64,000 nt of DNA from CAWDXG01 sp963822115. GTDB lineage: Bacteria; Myxococcota_A; Polyangia; Polyangiales; Polyangiaceae. A model generated the notes under the pieces. The model worked only from the letters and a program-made list of their open reading frames with translations, did not search any database and was not told the origin of the DNA. The position numbers and the translations under genes are program-made. The DNA lies in the NCBI GenBank assembly GCA_963822115.1, contig CAWGGM010000004.1, positions 186,001 through 250,000 of the forward strand, read 5' to 3'. Shown here in pieces: positions 30,097 through 38,372 of this stretch. Positions within the stretch are counted from its first letter, which is position 1, and each line of letters begins with the position of its first letter.

Positions 30097-31536
30097 GTGC
30101 CCCAACCTGTCCGCCATCTCGCGCTGCTTCTCGCCCTCGCGGCGGCGAGCGCGTGCGGCAGCAGCGGCTCGAGCGGCACTGGTAGCGGCGCCGCGGGGGC
30201 GGCAGGCGCGGGAGTTGGCGGCGGCTCGAACGACGCGGGGGCGGACGCAAGCGGTGGCAGCGCCGGCATGGGCGGCACGGCGGGCAGCGCGGGTTCTTCG
30301 GGTTCCGCCGGCAGCGCGGGCTCGTCGGGCACGGGCGGCGCAGCCGGTGCGGGCGGCACGGACGCCGGTCCCCCACCCGATCCGTGCAGCACTGCTACGC
30401 CGTCGTGTCCGGCGGTGCCATCGAGCACGAAGAAGGGCAAGGGGCTCATCCCCATCGATCGCTGCGCCTTCCCGCTGGACAGGACCAAGCAGTGGACGTC
30501 CTTCGCGCCACTGGTCGACGCGCTGCGAAAGAAGCTGCCCTCCGCCGGCCTGTCCGGCGTGCTCGGCGATCTGAACCGCAGCGTCGTGGTCACGAGCAGC
30601 GTGCCCGGTGGACCGGCGGGCGTAGTGTTCGCGTTCCACTGGGACTCGTCGGAATACACCAAGGCGTGGTGGATCCCCCAGGGCATCACCGGCTCGGCCG
30701 ACGCGGACGCGAGCGGGCAGGTGTTCGGGCGCCGCGTCGTGGTCGTGAGCTTCTACTACGACTCCGCCAAGGATCCGGGCACGACCGGCGAGAAAGGGAT
30801 CCGCGTCGCGTTCGTGGACGTGACGAACGAGAAGGCGCCGAAGTACCGCTTCGCGCTGCTCGTGGAGCCGACAGGCACGACGAGCGCGCCGGACTTCGCG
30901 CCTGTCAACATCCACGCCGGCGGCATCGCCTGGGTCGGCGACCACCTGTACGTCGCCGACACCTTCAACGGCTTCCGCGTGTTCGACACGCGCCGCATCT
31001 ACCGCGTCGCGACCGGACAGAGCAGCATCGGCTGCAGCAGCGGCACCTGCTACGCCGGCCTGTACAAATACATCCTGCCCGAGGTGGGCTCGTACTCGCG
31101 CAGCACGAAGTGCTCACCCCGCTTCTCGTTCGTCTCCGCGGTGCGCGACGCCAGCGGCACCGGCCTCGTCTCGGGCGAGTACTGCAGCGGCACTTCGTGC
31201 ACGGCTGCGCTCGCGGGGCGGCTGTTCCGCTGGCCGCTCGATCCGGCCACCGACCTACCCGCCGCGGCGCGCATCTGGCCGTCGCACGCCTGGTTTGCCG
31301 CCGAAAGGCAGCTACAGGGCGCCGCAGAGAGCGGCAGCAGCATGTACATGTCGTCGAGCGAACCGGCCGGGGCCGCGGGCGCACTGTTCAAGGACACGAC
31401 CAGCAGCCACAAGAGCTTCACGTGGATCGATTCGCCCGAGGATCTGATGATCGATCCTGCGGAGAACCGTCTCTGGAGCCTGTCCGAAGCCGCGGGCGCC
31501 CGCTACGTGTTTGCCGCGAAGCTGTCGTCGTACTGA
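30097..31536 (+). CDS. Lipoprotein with Gly-rich linker and propeller-like domain
   Basis: 479 residues from GTG. Signal MPQPVRHLALLLALAAASAC gives a lipobox Cys near 20. A Gly/Ala/Ser linker of about 70 residues follows, then a domain beginning CSTATPSCPAVP. Repeated strands such as VVFAFHWDSSEY, GQVFGRRVVVVSFYYD, WVGDHLYVADTFNGFRVFD and MIDPAENRLWSLSEA suggest a beta-propeller. A longer frame upstream (from 30004) overlaps the terminator and lacks a signal, so GTG 30097 is preferred. Function unknown, surface location inferred. Confidence 0.85.
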   Translation: MPQPVRHLALLLALAAASACGSSGSSGTGSGAAGAAGAGVGGGSNDAGADASGGSAGMGGTAGSAGSSGSAGSAGSSGTGGAAGAGGTDAGPPPDPCSTATPSCPAVPSSTKKGKGLIPIDRCAFPLDRTKQWTSFAPLVDALRKKLPSAGLSGVLGDLNRSVVVTSSVPGGPAGVVFAFHWDSSEYTKAWWIPQGITGSADADASGQVFGRRVVVVSFYYDSAKDPGTTGEKGIRVAFVDVTNEKAPKYRFALLVEPTGTTSAPDFAPVNIHAGGIAWVGDHLYVADTFNGFRVFDTRRIYRVATGQSSIGCSSGTCYAGLYKYILPEVGSYSRSTKCSPRFSFVSAVRDASGTGLVSGEYCSGTSCTAALAGRLFRWPLDPATDLPAAARIWPSHAWFAAERQLQGAAESGSSMYMSSSEPAGAAGALFKDTTSSHKSFTWIDSPEDLMIDPAENRLWSLSEAAGARYVFAAKLSSY

Positions 31537-31602
31537 CGGGCCGATTCGAACGCCGCCGGGCCGGCGTGTATACTCCGCCCATGAAGAATTCGAGGCGGCG
31601 TC

Positions 31603-31986
31603 ATGTACGGTGATGTGGAGTCCTGCGGGGTGTGCGGGGGCGACGGCTACATCACCAACGCGCTGGGCGGCAGCAGCAAGCGCTGTCCTGCGTGCGGCGG
31701 CACGGGGCGACGCAACGAGGAGCCGCTGATGCGCGACGTGACCAAGACCAAGCCGTCGCACTACCAGCCGACGAACAAGAAGGTGAAGCCCGAGAAGCAG
31801 ACCTGGCCGTCGACGCACCAGGGGGATGTGCTCGCCAAGGAAGTGAAGGCCGCCACCTGCGACGACCAGATGAAGGAACGGCTGATCCGCGAGATCATCG
31901 ACTACGAAGGCACGCACGGCACCTGCACGCAGACCTTCACCAAGAAGCTCCGCAAGCAGCTGCGCGCGTACGTCCCGGCCAAGTAG
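31603..31986 (+). CDS. Small protein with DnaJ-type zinc-finger motifs
   Basis: 127 residues. Two CxxCxGxG-type motifs, CGVCGGDGY and CPACGGTGR, lie in residues 8-36, as in one half of the DnaJ cysteine-rich domain; the J domain is absent. The rest is Lys-rich (NKKVKPEKQTW) with a helical C-terminus (MKERLIREIIDYEG) and two more Cys. It may bind zinc and a protein or RNA partner. It is 8 bp upstream of the next lipoprotein gene and likely cotranscribed with it. The start ATG lies in GTCATGTACGG without a strong ribosome-binding site. Confidence 0.75.
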   Translation: MYGDVESCGVCGGDGYITNALGGSSKRCPACGGTGRRNEEPLMRDVTKTKPSHYQPTNKKVKPEKQTWPSTHQGDVLAKEVKAATCDDQMKERLIREIIDYEGTHGTCTQTFTKKLRKQLRAYVPAK

Positions 31987-31994
31987 GAGCGACG

Positions 31995-32750
31995 ATGCCT
32001 CGGCACCGCGTTGCGCGCTGGGTGGCCGCACTGGCGCTGGCCGCCGTCCCGGTGGCGTCGCTTTCCGCTTGCAGCTCCCGCTCGCGGGGAGGGACGTACG
32101 GGAGCGACGCTGGGAGCACGGTGCTCAGCACCGTGGCCAAGCTGTCTCCGGAAACCACCACGCTCGAGGTGAACCAGACGGTCAAGCTGTCGCCAGTCCT
32201 GATCCAGAAGGTGCGCGACGCGAGCGGCAAGCTCTGGACCCACTCGTACAACGACATCAGCAAGTTCAACTGGTCGGTGCTGGAGTCAGGCGGCGGGACG
32301 ATCGAACCCGACGGCACCTCGGGGATGAGGAAGGTGTACCGCGCGCCGGGCTCCGCAGGCGTCTACCACGTGCAGATCGCCTACACCCAGGACCCGGGCG
32401 TGACCGCCACGTCTACGCTCACCGTCACCGCCCAGCCGCCCTGCCCCACCGACTACCAGGGGGCGGATGGCACCGCCTGCACCGAACAGGGCCGCACCTG
32501 CGAGAGCGGCGACTGCGCGAACAAGAGCTGTCTGTTCTCGTACGCGGACGCCGGCTCCGCGCCGCCCACCTGCAGCGAGCTGCGCTGCCTGTCAGGCAAG
32601 TGGCACTACGAGAAGTTCTGGCTGGACCCAACCTGCGCAAACCCCGACGCCGGCGACGGCGGCAGCACGGATGCCAGCACGAGCGACGCGGACGCGGCCA
32701 ATGGCGACGCCGCCGCGGACGCTTCGGACAGCGGCCTGGACGGATCCTGA
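31995..32750 (+). CDS. Lipoprotein with Ig-like domain
   Basis: 251 residues. Signal MPRHRVARWVAALALAAVPV with lipobox LSAC (Cys near 26). Residues about 45-145 look like a bacterial Ig-like (Big) sandwich: LSPETTTLEVNQTVKLSP, SKFNWSVLESGGGTI, AGVYHVQIAYTQDP, ATSTLTVTAQP. A Cys-rich section (CTEQGRTCESGDC, CSELRCLSGKW) and an Asp/Ala-rich acidic tail follow. AGGAG precedes the ATG at good distance. A surface role is inferred; nothing more can be said. Confidence 0.8.
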   Translation: MPRHRVARWVAALALAAVPVASLSACSSRSRGGTYGSDAGSTVLSTVAKLSPETTTLEVNQTVKLSPVLIQKVRDASGKLWTHSYNDISKFNWSVLESGGGTIEPDGTSGMRKVYRAPGSAGVYHVQIAYTQDPGVTATSTLTVTAQPPCPTDYQGADGTACTEQGRTCESGDCANKSCLFSYADAGSAPPTCSELRCLSGKWHYEKFWLDPTCANPDAGDGGSTDASTSDADAANGDAAADASDSGLDGS

Positions 32751-32773
32751 GCTGGCTGGGCGGCGCAGCGCCG

Positions 32774-33931
32774 TCACTTCCAGGTGCGCGCGACGGCGAT
32801 CGCGCACACGATCGCGACGACAACCAGCGCGATGATCGTGCGGCGCAGCGCGGCGCGGCGCTGCTCGCGGCGCGTCTGCAGCACTTCCTCCAGCTCGTAG
32901 GCCTGGCCCGCCGAGCGCTGCCACGCTCCCCGCAGATCGGACGAGAGCAGGTTGGCAGAGTTGCAGAACAGGCAGCGCACGAAGGTCGAGCCGGGCGCAT
33001 CGGGCAGCGGCGCACCGCACGAGTGGCAGAGCGACGGCGCGCCCGGCTGGAGCGGCGGGATCGCGCCCATGTAGCGGGAGAGCTGGCGCACCGCGCGACG
33101 GTCGACCATGGTCGCACGCTCGACGCCGAACAAGGCGACCGTCGCGAGCGTGAGCGTGGCCGAAGCGAGCGGCGGAAGCAGCGAAAGGCCCCAGCCAGCA
33201 GCGCTGCCCATCCCGACTGCGAACGTCAGCCCCTGCAGCACGATCGCGCGCCCGGCCGTCGGCTGCGCCATCAGGCGCGAGAGCGCCTTTTCTTCCTTCT
33301 CGCGCGCGCCGGCCAGCCCGCGAGCATCGCGCACGCGCTTCCGGACCTGCTCGGGCATGGCGACCGCGCTGCCACAGAACGCGCACTTCACCTCGTCCGA
33401 ATCCGCCGGCGTGACCAGCGCACCGCAGCCCGGGCAGCGCAGCACGGCCGCTTCGGCGTCGCGCAGCTCGGCGGCGGGAGCCTCCCCGGGCGGCTGGACC
33501 ACCGCCGAGATCGAGTCGGCGATGACCTCCAGCTCGGCGCGCTCGTCTTCTCCCCGGCCATCCGCGACGAGCTCGACGCGGTCGGCGGTCGTCACACGCA
33601 GCAGGTACTGCTTCACCTGGCTGGCCCCGACGGAGTAGCTCACCCCGTCGTCGTACACGTCGGTCGACTGCACGGCGTCCCATGCGAGCGAGCGACAGCC
33701 GACGCGCCGTCCGAGCACGCTCAAGCCGCTCGGCTCGAAGCGGATGTCACTGCCGCGCATCACCCAGCCCGCTGCCCCGAAGCCCAGCGCCAGTGGCAGA
33801 CCAAGATAGCCGAACGGCATCGGCATCAGCGCGAACAGGTGCGCGCATCCGAGGCCGTAGCCGACGAAGAACATCGACGAGTTGCCTAGCGACAGCGGTC
33901 GCCGGAACGCCCGATCGGGAACCACGAGCAC
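32774..33931 (-). CDS. Membrane protein with zinc ribbons
   Basis: 385 residues. Two to three N-terminal membrane segments (GLGCAHLFALMPMPFGYLGLPL), then a cytoplasmic-looking domain (DIRFEPSGLSVLGRR, SLAWDAVQSTDVYDD) that resembles a PH-like / bPH fold, a CPGC...CAFCG ribbon near 195, two more membrane segments near 270, a second CHSCG...CLFCN ribbon near 315, and a C-terminal helix (IIALVVVAIVCAIAV). The start is uncertain: GTG 33931, GTG 33925 and ATG 33874 are in frame and none has a good ribosome-binding site. No family function known to me. Confidence 0.7.
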   Translation of the reverse strand: MLVVPDRAFRRPLSLGNSSMFFVGYGLGCAHLFALMPMPFGYLGLPLALGFGAAGWVMRGSDIRFEPSGLSVLGRRVGCRSLAWDAVQSTDVYDDGVSYSVGASQVKQYLLRVTTADRVELVADGRGEDERAELEVIADSISAVVQPPGEAPAAELRDAEAAVLRCPGCGALVTPADSDEVKCAFCGSAVAMPEQVRKRVRDARGLAGAREKEEKALSRLMAQPTAGRAIVLQGLTFAVGMGSAAGWGLSLLPPLASATLTLATVALFGVERATMVDRRAVRQLSRYMGAIPPLQPGAPSLCHSCGAPLPDAPGSTFVRCLFCNSANLLSSDLRGAWQRSAGQAYELEEVLQTRREQRRAALRRTIIALVVVAIVCAIAVARTWK

Positions 33932-34008
33932 GACGATGACAGATCGCGAGGGGCCCGGGGAGGGCGAAGCTCCGCGTCCTGATGGGCACCATGCTACCGT
34001 GTTCGTCG

Positions 34009-34471
34009 ATGCGACAGCTTGGCTTGGTGTTCGCGGTGTTGGCGCTGTCGGCGTGGGAGTGCGGCAGCTCGGGTTCGGGCGGACACGTTCCCAGGGCGGA
34101 GCGAGCGGCAACGACGCGGGGCTCGACGCGATGGGCGGCAGCGCCGGGTCGACGCCGGACGCTTCGGGCGGCGCATCGGGCAGCGCCGGCTCGGGCGCGA
34201 CGAGCGGATCGGCAGGTAGTGGCGGCGCAGACGCGACGGCCGCAGTTTCAACACCACCGCCAGCGGCAGCTTCAATTGGACGACCTTCGACGGCAGCGGT
34301 GCGTCGCCCTACGGCGGCGTCTACAACAGCACGCCCTACGAGTGGTACAGCGCCGACGCCACCGCCGCCTTCACGCCGGGCAACAGCGGCGTGCTGCTCC
34401 GCATGAAACCCGACGGCCCTTCCGACGCCCTGATCGTCGACTATGTCGAGATCTGCTTCGACGCGAACTGA
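34009..34471 (+). pseudogene. Lipoprotein gene broken by two frameshifts
   Basis: The gene can only be read as one protein by changing frame twice. Frame 1 starts at ATG 34009 with the signal MRQLGLVFAVLALSAWEC and GSSGSGG. From about 34085 the Gly/Ser/Ala linker (GGASGNDAGLDAMGG, ASGGASGSAGSG) continues one base earlier in the next frame. From about 34240 the C-terminal domain (NTTASGSFNWTTFDGSG, VYNSTPYEWYSAD, ending DYVEICFDAN) is in the third frame to the TGA at 34471. Both shifts correspond to a lost base. Either a decaying gene or two sequencing errors would explain it. Confidence 0.7.
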
Positions 34472-34505
34472 ACACGACGCACCGGTGGCGTGATACCCTG
34501 GCACA

Positions 34506-35207
34506 ATGGATCGCCAACGCGTCCGCGGCGCTCTGCGCTTCTTCGGGGAAACGTTCGCCCCGCTGCTGATCTTCTACGCGTTCGAGCACCTGGTCAGCCT
34601 GCTCGCGGCCATCATCTCGGGCATCGCGTGCGGCGTCCTGATCGTCGCGATGCAGATCAAGCGCGAGAAGAAGGCGTCGGCGTTCACGCTGTTCGTGGCC
34701 GGGTCGGTGGTCGGCTTCGGCATCCTCGACCTTCGCTACCAGACGGGCTTCTTCGTCAAGCTCGAGCCCGCGCTGGGCAACGCCATCACCGGACTGTTCT
34801 TCGTCGGCAGCGTGCTGTGGGGAGCGCCCGTCATCATCGAGTTTGCCGAGCGCAGCCTGGGTCGGAAGATCGAAAAGGCGCGCGGCTACCTGACAACGTG
34901 GACGCTGCTCTGGGGGCTGTTCTTCTTCCTGCGCGCCGGCACCTACGTGTGGATGGCGTACAACGTCTCGCTCGACCGCGCGCTGGTCGTGCGAGGCTTG
35001 GCCGGCCCGCTGTCTTTCGTCGCCATGTTCGGCCTGGAGATGGCCACCCGGTTCCTGCTCTACGGCAAGCGCGCCTTCGGCAAAGCCGCGGCCGAATCCA
35101 TCGCGGAGCCCGAAGCGACGCCCGCGCTGGTCACCATGGGAGACAGCAGCGGCACAGACGGAGCGGACACGCCGGCCGAATCGCCGGACGACGCGACCGC
35201 GACGTAG
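34506..35207 (+). CDS. Multi-pass membrane protein, septation-protein-A / VC0807-like
   Basis: 233 residues with five to six membrane segments: LLIFYAFEHLVSLLAAIISG, VLIVAMQI, AFTLFVAGSVVGFGILDL, WTLLWGLFFFLRAGTYVW, and GPLSFVAMFGLEMATRF. The charged N-terminus and the acidic low-complexity C-terminus (about 40 residues, Asp/Ala/Thr-rich) are probably cytoplasmic. The layout resembles the VC0807 / intracellular septation protein A type, an assignment by style only. It converges with the Cys-rich lipoprotein gene, 11 bp apart. The function is unknown. Confidence 0.7.
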   Translation: MDRQRVRGALRFFGETFAPLLIFYAFEHLVSLLAAIISGIACGVLIVAMQIKREKKASAFTLFVAGSVVGFGILDLRYQTGFFVKLEPALGNAITGLFFVGSVLWGAPVIIEFAERSLGRKIEKARGYLTTWTLLWGLFFFLRAGTYVWMAYNVSLDRALVVRGLAGPLSFVAMFGLEMATRFLLYGKRAFGKAAAESIAEPEATPALVTMGDSSGTDGADTPAESPDDATAT

Positions 35208-35218
35208 CACCGCCCGTA

Positions 35219-35872
35219 TCAGTTCACGCCGCAGGCGAGGGCGCCGATGCCGTAGTCGGTGCAGGTGCAGGATTCGCCAGCGAGGCAAGCGCAGTCCGGG
35301 CTGGTGCCGCAGGCGGCGGGCAGCGGCTGGCAGGCAGCGTTCCCGCTTTCCCAACGGCAGTACTGCTTGCCGAGCGTGCAGGTGGTCTGGCCGCAGGGGA
35401 ACTGTCCCGCGGGCGGGCAGCCGGCGGCGCCGGTGATGGCGAAGTAGGTGTCGGGCGGACACACGGGGTTGCCGTGATCGGGACACGTGGGCTTCGCCCC
35501 GCCGCCCGAGTTGTTGCAGCAGAAGTAGGTCGGCGGGTTGAAGCAGGCATCCGGCGGGCACTGGTCGATCGGCACCCAGCCGTAGAAGCACTTCCACTCG
35601 CCGTGGTCGCAATCCGCCATGCGCACCATGTCTCCCGCGCATGCCGCTGGCACGCACTGGAACAGCTGCGCGGGATCGCACGCTCCGCTGCCTGCGCTGC
35701 CTGCATTGCCGCCGGCGCCAGCGCTGCCCGCACTGCCGCCGGCGCCAGCGCTGCCCGCACTGCCGCCGCTGCCGCCGCTGCTCGTGCCACCGCCCGCGCT
35801 GCCGCTACAGCCGGGAGCAGCGCACAGACCCAGCGCCGCGACGACCAGCAGCGTCGACCTACGCACGACCAC
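35219..35872 (-). CDS. Cys-rich lipoprotein with Gly/Ala linker
   Basis: 217 residues from GTG. Signal MVVRRSTLLVVAALGLCAAP then lipobox PGC. A GSAGSAGAGG linker of about 35 residues is followed by a domain with about 20 cysteines: QCVPAACAGD, DQCPPDACFNPPTYFCC, CGQTTCTLGKQYCRW and CACLAGESCTCTDYG. The spacing suggests several disulfide-stabilised modules. A second GTG two codons downstream (35866) is equally possible. Divergent from the FMN reductase gene. Extracellular function unknown. Confidence 0.8.
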   Translation of the reverse strand: MVVRRSTLLVVAALGLCAAPGCSGSAGGGTSSGGSGGSAGSAGAGGSAGSAGAGGNAGSAGSGACDPAQLFQCVPAACAGDMVRMADCDHGEWKCFYGWVPIDQCPPDACFNPPTYFCCNNSGGGAKPTCPDHGNPVCPPDTYFAITGAAGCPPAGQFPCGQTTCTLGKQYCRWESGNAACQPLPAACGTSPDCACLAGESCTCTDYGIGALACGVN

Positions 35873-36020
35873 CCGAGGAGGGCTGTTCGATGCACCCGAG
35901 CACAGGGAGATGATCGGACCAGGCCGCGCGCCTGTCCAGCCCGCGGGGCCCCCCTTGCGCCCACCGGCACACTGCCTGATATGCATGGAACACGAACCAT
36001 TGCTTCGACCGGAAACAGAC

Positions 36021-36623
36021 ATGACTGGAAACGACAAGCTTCGCATCGGTATCATCCTCGCCAGCGTGCGGCAGGGGCGGCGGGGAGAAAAGTTCTCGAA
36101 CTGGATCCAGGCGCTGCTCGCCGAGCGGCCGGACGTCGAGGTACGGCTGCTGGATCTGCGCGACTATCCGCTCGGGGGCTATGCGTACGAGAAGAACCCC
36201 GCCGGCATCGAGCAGACGTACGAGGACGAGACGGCACGGCGCTGGTCGGAGACCATCCACGGTCTCGACGCGTTCGTGGTCGTGACGCCCGAGTACAACC
36301 GCGGATATCCCGGCCAGCTCAAGAACGCGTTCGATCACGTGTTTCTGGGTTGGCAGTACAAGCCGATCGGATTCGTGAGCTACGGCGGCTCCGCCTCGGG
36401 CGCGCGCGCGGTAGAGCAGCTGCTCGGCGTGGTGGTCGAGGCGCGCATGGTGCCGGTCCGGACGGGCGTCAACATCCGGCTGATCGGGCTCCAGCTCGAC
36501 GACCAGCAGCGGCCGGCGGATGCGTTCTATGCCAGGCGCGCCGCAGGCATGATCGACGAGCTTCTATGGTGGGCACGCGCGACGAAGCGCGCCCGCGCCG
36601 AAGAAACGCCGCCGGGTCTGTAG
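36021..36623 (+). CDS. NADPH-dependent FMN reductase family protein
   Basis: 200 residues. A flavodoxin-like fold with IGIILASVRQGRRGEKFSNW (phosphate-binding loop) at the N-terminus, the isoalloxazine-contacting VVVTPEYNRGYPGQLKNAFD near 90-110, and FVSYGGSASGARAVEQL near 125. The family reduces FMN or quinones and azo compounds with NAD(P)H. The ATG at 36021 matches the start of the fold; an earlier in-frame ATG at 35985 would add twelve residues. It precedes a crotonase gene by 50 bp and may be cotranscribed with it. Confidence 0.9.
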   Translation: MTGNDKLRIGIILASVRQGRRGEKFSNWIQALLAERPDVEVRLLDLRDYPLGGYAYEKNPAGIEQTYEDETARRWSETIHGLDAFVVVTPEYNRGYPGQLKNAFDHVFLGWQYKPIGFVSYGGSASGARAVEQLLGVVVEARMVPVRTGVNIRLIGLQLDDQQRPADAFYARRAAGMIDELLWWARATKRARAEETPPGL

Positions 36624-36673
36624 ATACGCATCGCGACTACCCGCCGCGACCGATCGTGTCTACGTTCCCGCCC

Positions 36674-37459
36674 ATGACGGAACCTGTACTGAACCTGGAG
36701 CGGGACGGGGGCATCGCGCTGTTGACGCTGAACCGCCCGAAAGCAATGAACGCGCTGTCGCGCGATCTGCGGGGCGAGCTGACGCACACGTTCGAAGCGC
36801 TGCACGACGACGATGCGGTGCGCGTGGTGATCCTGACCGGCGCGGGCAAGGCCTTCTGCGCCGGTCTCGATCTGAAGGAACTGGCGTCCGGCCAGGGTGA
36901 AGCCGGACAGCTCGCGGGCGACGAGGGGCTGCGCGTGGTCACCGCCATGCGCAAGCTGGACAAGCCGATCATCGGCGCCATCAACGGCTTCGCCATCACT
37001 GGCGGCTTCGAGCTGGCGCTGGCGTGCGACGTGCTGATCTGTTCGAGCGACGCGAAGTTCGCCGACACGCACGCGCGCATCGGCATCATGCCGGGATGGG
37101 GGCTGAGCCAGATCCTCAGCCGGGTGATCGGGCCGTACCGCGCGCGCGAGCTGTCGCTCACCGGCAACTTCCTCGAAGCGGAGCAAGCCGAGCGCTGGGG
37201 ACTGGCCAACCGCGTCGTGGCGCCCGAGGTGCTGCTCCACACCTGCATGGAGCTGGCGCGCGACATGCTGTCGTGCGATCCGGCGCTGCAGCGCGAGTAC
37301 AAGCGCAACATCGACCAGGGCTGGGAGATGACCTACGCCGACGGCCGCCGCCTCGAATCCGCGCGCTTCCGGGCGCATGTGCAGACGCTGACGGCGAACG
37401 CGATCGCCGAGCGGCGCGAGCAGGTGACGGAGCGGGGAAGAGAGCAGGGCGGCAGCTGA
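36674..37459 (+). CDS. Enoyl-CoA hydratase/isomerase (crotonase) family protein
   Basis: 261 residues, the standard crotonase size. Oxyanion-hole regions GKAFCAGLDLKEL and NGFAITGGFELALACD are present. At the position of the second catalytic glutamate the sequence reads ARIGIMPGWGLSQIL, so the usual P-E-x-x-x-G is replaced by A-R-I-G; together with FELALA this fits the crotonase subgroup with atypical acid residue, and the exact reaction is uncertain. The ATG at 36674 is in a CCCATGACGG context. The 3' end overlaps the opposite-strand membrane protein by 127 bp. Confidence 0.85.
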   Translation: MTEPVLNLERDGGIALLTLNRPKAMNALSRDLRGELTHTFEALHDDDAVRVVILTGAGKAFCAGLDLKELASGQGEAGQLAGDEGLRVVTAMRKLDKPIIGAINGFAITGGFELALACDVLICSSDAKFADTHARIGIMPGWGLSQILSRVIGPYRARELSLTGNFLEAEQAERWGLANRVVAPEVLLHTCMELARDMLSCDPALQREYKRNIDQGWEMTYADGRRLESARFRAHVQTLTANAIAERREQVTERGREQGGS

Positions 37460-37803
37460 ACCGCGCTGCGCTGGTTTGCCCGCTCCGACAGCGCGTGCGG
37501 CGGGGCGAGCACCACAAGGATGAGCGACAGCACGATGTTGTGGAGCGACTCCTCCACCCCGAGCGCCAGGACACCGAGCTGCCGGAACAACGGGACCTGG
37601 TGGATGTAGCGCGCCGACAGACCGATCCCCAACGCCGTGCCGAGCAGCCCCATCATGAAGGTCGTGACGCCCAGCGCTACCGCCAGCCGCTGGTACCTCG
37701 CCTGGGGGCGTAGGGCGTACAGCACGGTCGCCGCCACCAACAGAAACCCGAAAACGGAGATCGGAATCATTCCGAACCCGCCCGCCACGTAGAAGTCCTT
37801 CAT
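37333..37803 (-). CDS. MotA/TolQ-like small membrane protein with overlapping 3' end
   Basis: 156 residues, starting MKDFYVAGGFGMIPISVFGF after a strong GGAGAGGAGG. Three membrane segments are seen (FGFLLVAATVLYAL, TFMMGLLGTALGIGLSA, IVLSLILVVLA). The pattern recalls small MotA/TolQ/ExbB-like proteins found in myxobacteria. After about residue 107 the sequence becomes a Ser/Arg/Cys-rich tail with no clear structure, and this part lies antisense to the last 127 bp of the crotonase gene. The true end may have been lost by frameshift or stop loss. Confidence 0.6.
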   Translation of the reverse strand: MKDFYVAGGFGMIPISVFGFLLVAATVLYALRPQARYQRLAVALGVTTFMMGLLGTALGIGLSARYIHQVPLFRQLGVLALGVEESLHNIVLSLILVVLAPPHALSERANQRSAVQLPPCSLPRSVTCSRRSAIAFAVSVCTCARKRADSRRRPSA

Positions 37804-37834
37804 CCTGCCTCCTCTCCGTGAAAGAAACCGCTTG

Positions 37835-37857
37835 CGGAAAAGGGTTGGCATTTTCCG
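37835..37857. promoter_or_regulatory. Inverted repeat CGGAAAA-N9-TTTTCCG
   Basis: Perfect 7-bp arms with a 9-bp spacer in the short gap between divergent genes starting at 37803 and 37911. It lies 53 bp before the first ATG of the DUF74 cluster, so it may regulate that cluster, the membrane protein, or both. Confidence 0.5.
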
Positions 37858-37910
37858 GAGACGAGCTGCCCCTTCTCGACCGTGGCGCCGCGCGCTACGC
37901 TTGGCCCCCC

Positions 37911-38372
37911 ATGAGCGCCCCCCAGCGTTGTGCCAACTGCGGAGCCATGATGACGCCGGGGTGGACCGGCCGGGTGTATGCGTGCCCGTATTGCGGGACG
38001 CAGGTGCAGGTAGCCATCGGGGCGGACCAGATCGCCGCAGGCATGGCGCTGGATCTGGCCAACATGGAGCAGTTTCTAGCGCAGCTCGCCAACACGCTGG
38101 CCACCGGCTTTGCCGAGCACACGCGCATCGAGGCCAACGGCCGCGTCGTGCTGTCGATCGAGATCAGTCTGGAGCCGGACGTGTTCATCGCCAAGCGCGA
38201 CGGGCAGCAGGTGCTCGCGCAGCACAAGCGGGTGGTGCGCGGCATCGCGCTCAAGACGGCCACGCTGCCGCTCGATCAGTGGGTGGGGATGCTGACGCAG
38301 AGCCTGGCCAACCACGCCAACGACAACGCGCGCGCGGCGTGGGTGCTGGCGCAGCTCGGAGGACCACGTTGA
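37911..38372 (+). CDS. Zinc-ribbon protein, first gene of the DUF74 cluster
   Basis: 153 residues. A CxxC...CxxC ribbon (RCANCGAMM, YACPYCGTQVQV) occupies residues 6-35. The remaining part is an alpha-helical and beta region (ALDLANMEQFLAQLANTLA, RVVLSIEISLEPDVFIAKR, LPLDQWVGMLTQSLANHA) not recognised. The stop TGA overlaps the TTG start of the next gene (TTGA), and no terminator intervenes, so it belongs with the downstream tandem DUF74 genes. It may supply metal or nucleic-acid binding to that system; this is a guess. Confidence 0.8.
   Translation: MSAPQRCANCGAMMTPGWTGRVYACPYCGTQVQVAIGADQIAAGMALDLANMEQFLAQLANTLATGFAEHTRIEANGRVVLSIEISLEPDVFIAKRDGQQVLAQHKRVVRGIALKTATLPLDQWVGMLTQSLANHANDNARAAWVLAQLGGPR

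Noticed and set aside
32755..32775. Possible hairpin CGGCGC-A-GCGCCG between two convergent genes
   Set aside because: The loop is one base and no T-tract follows, so it is too weak to call a terminator.
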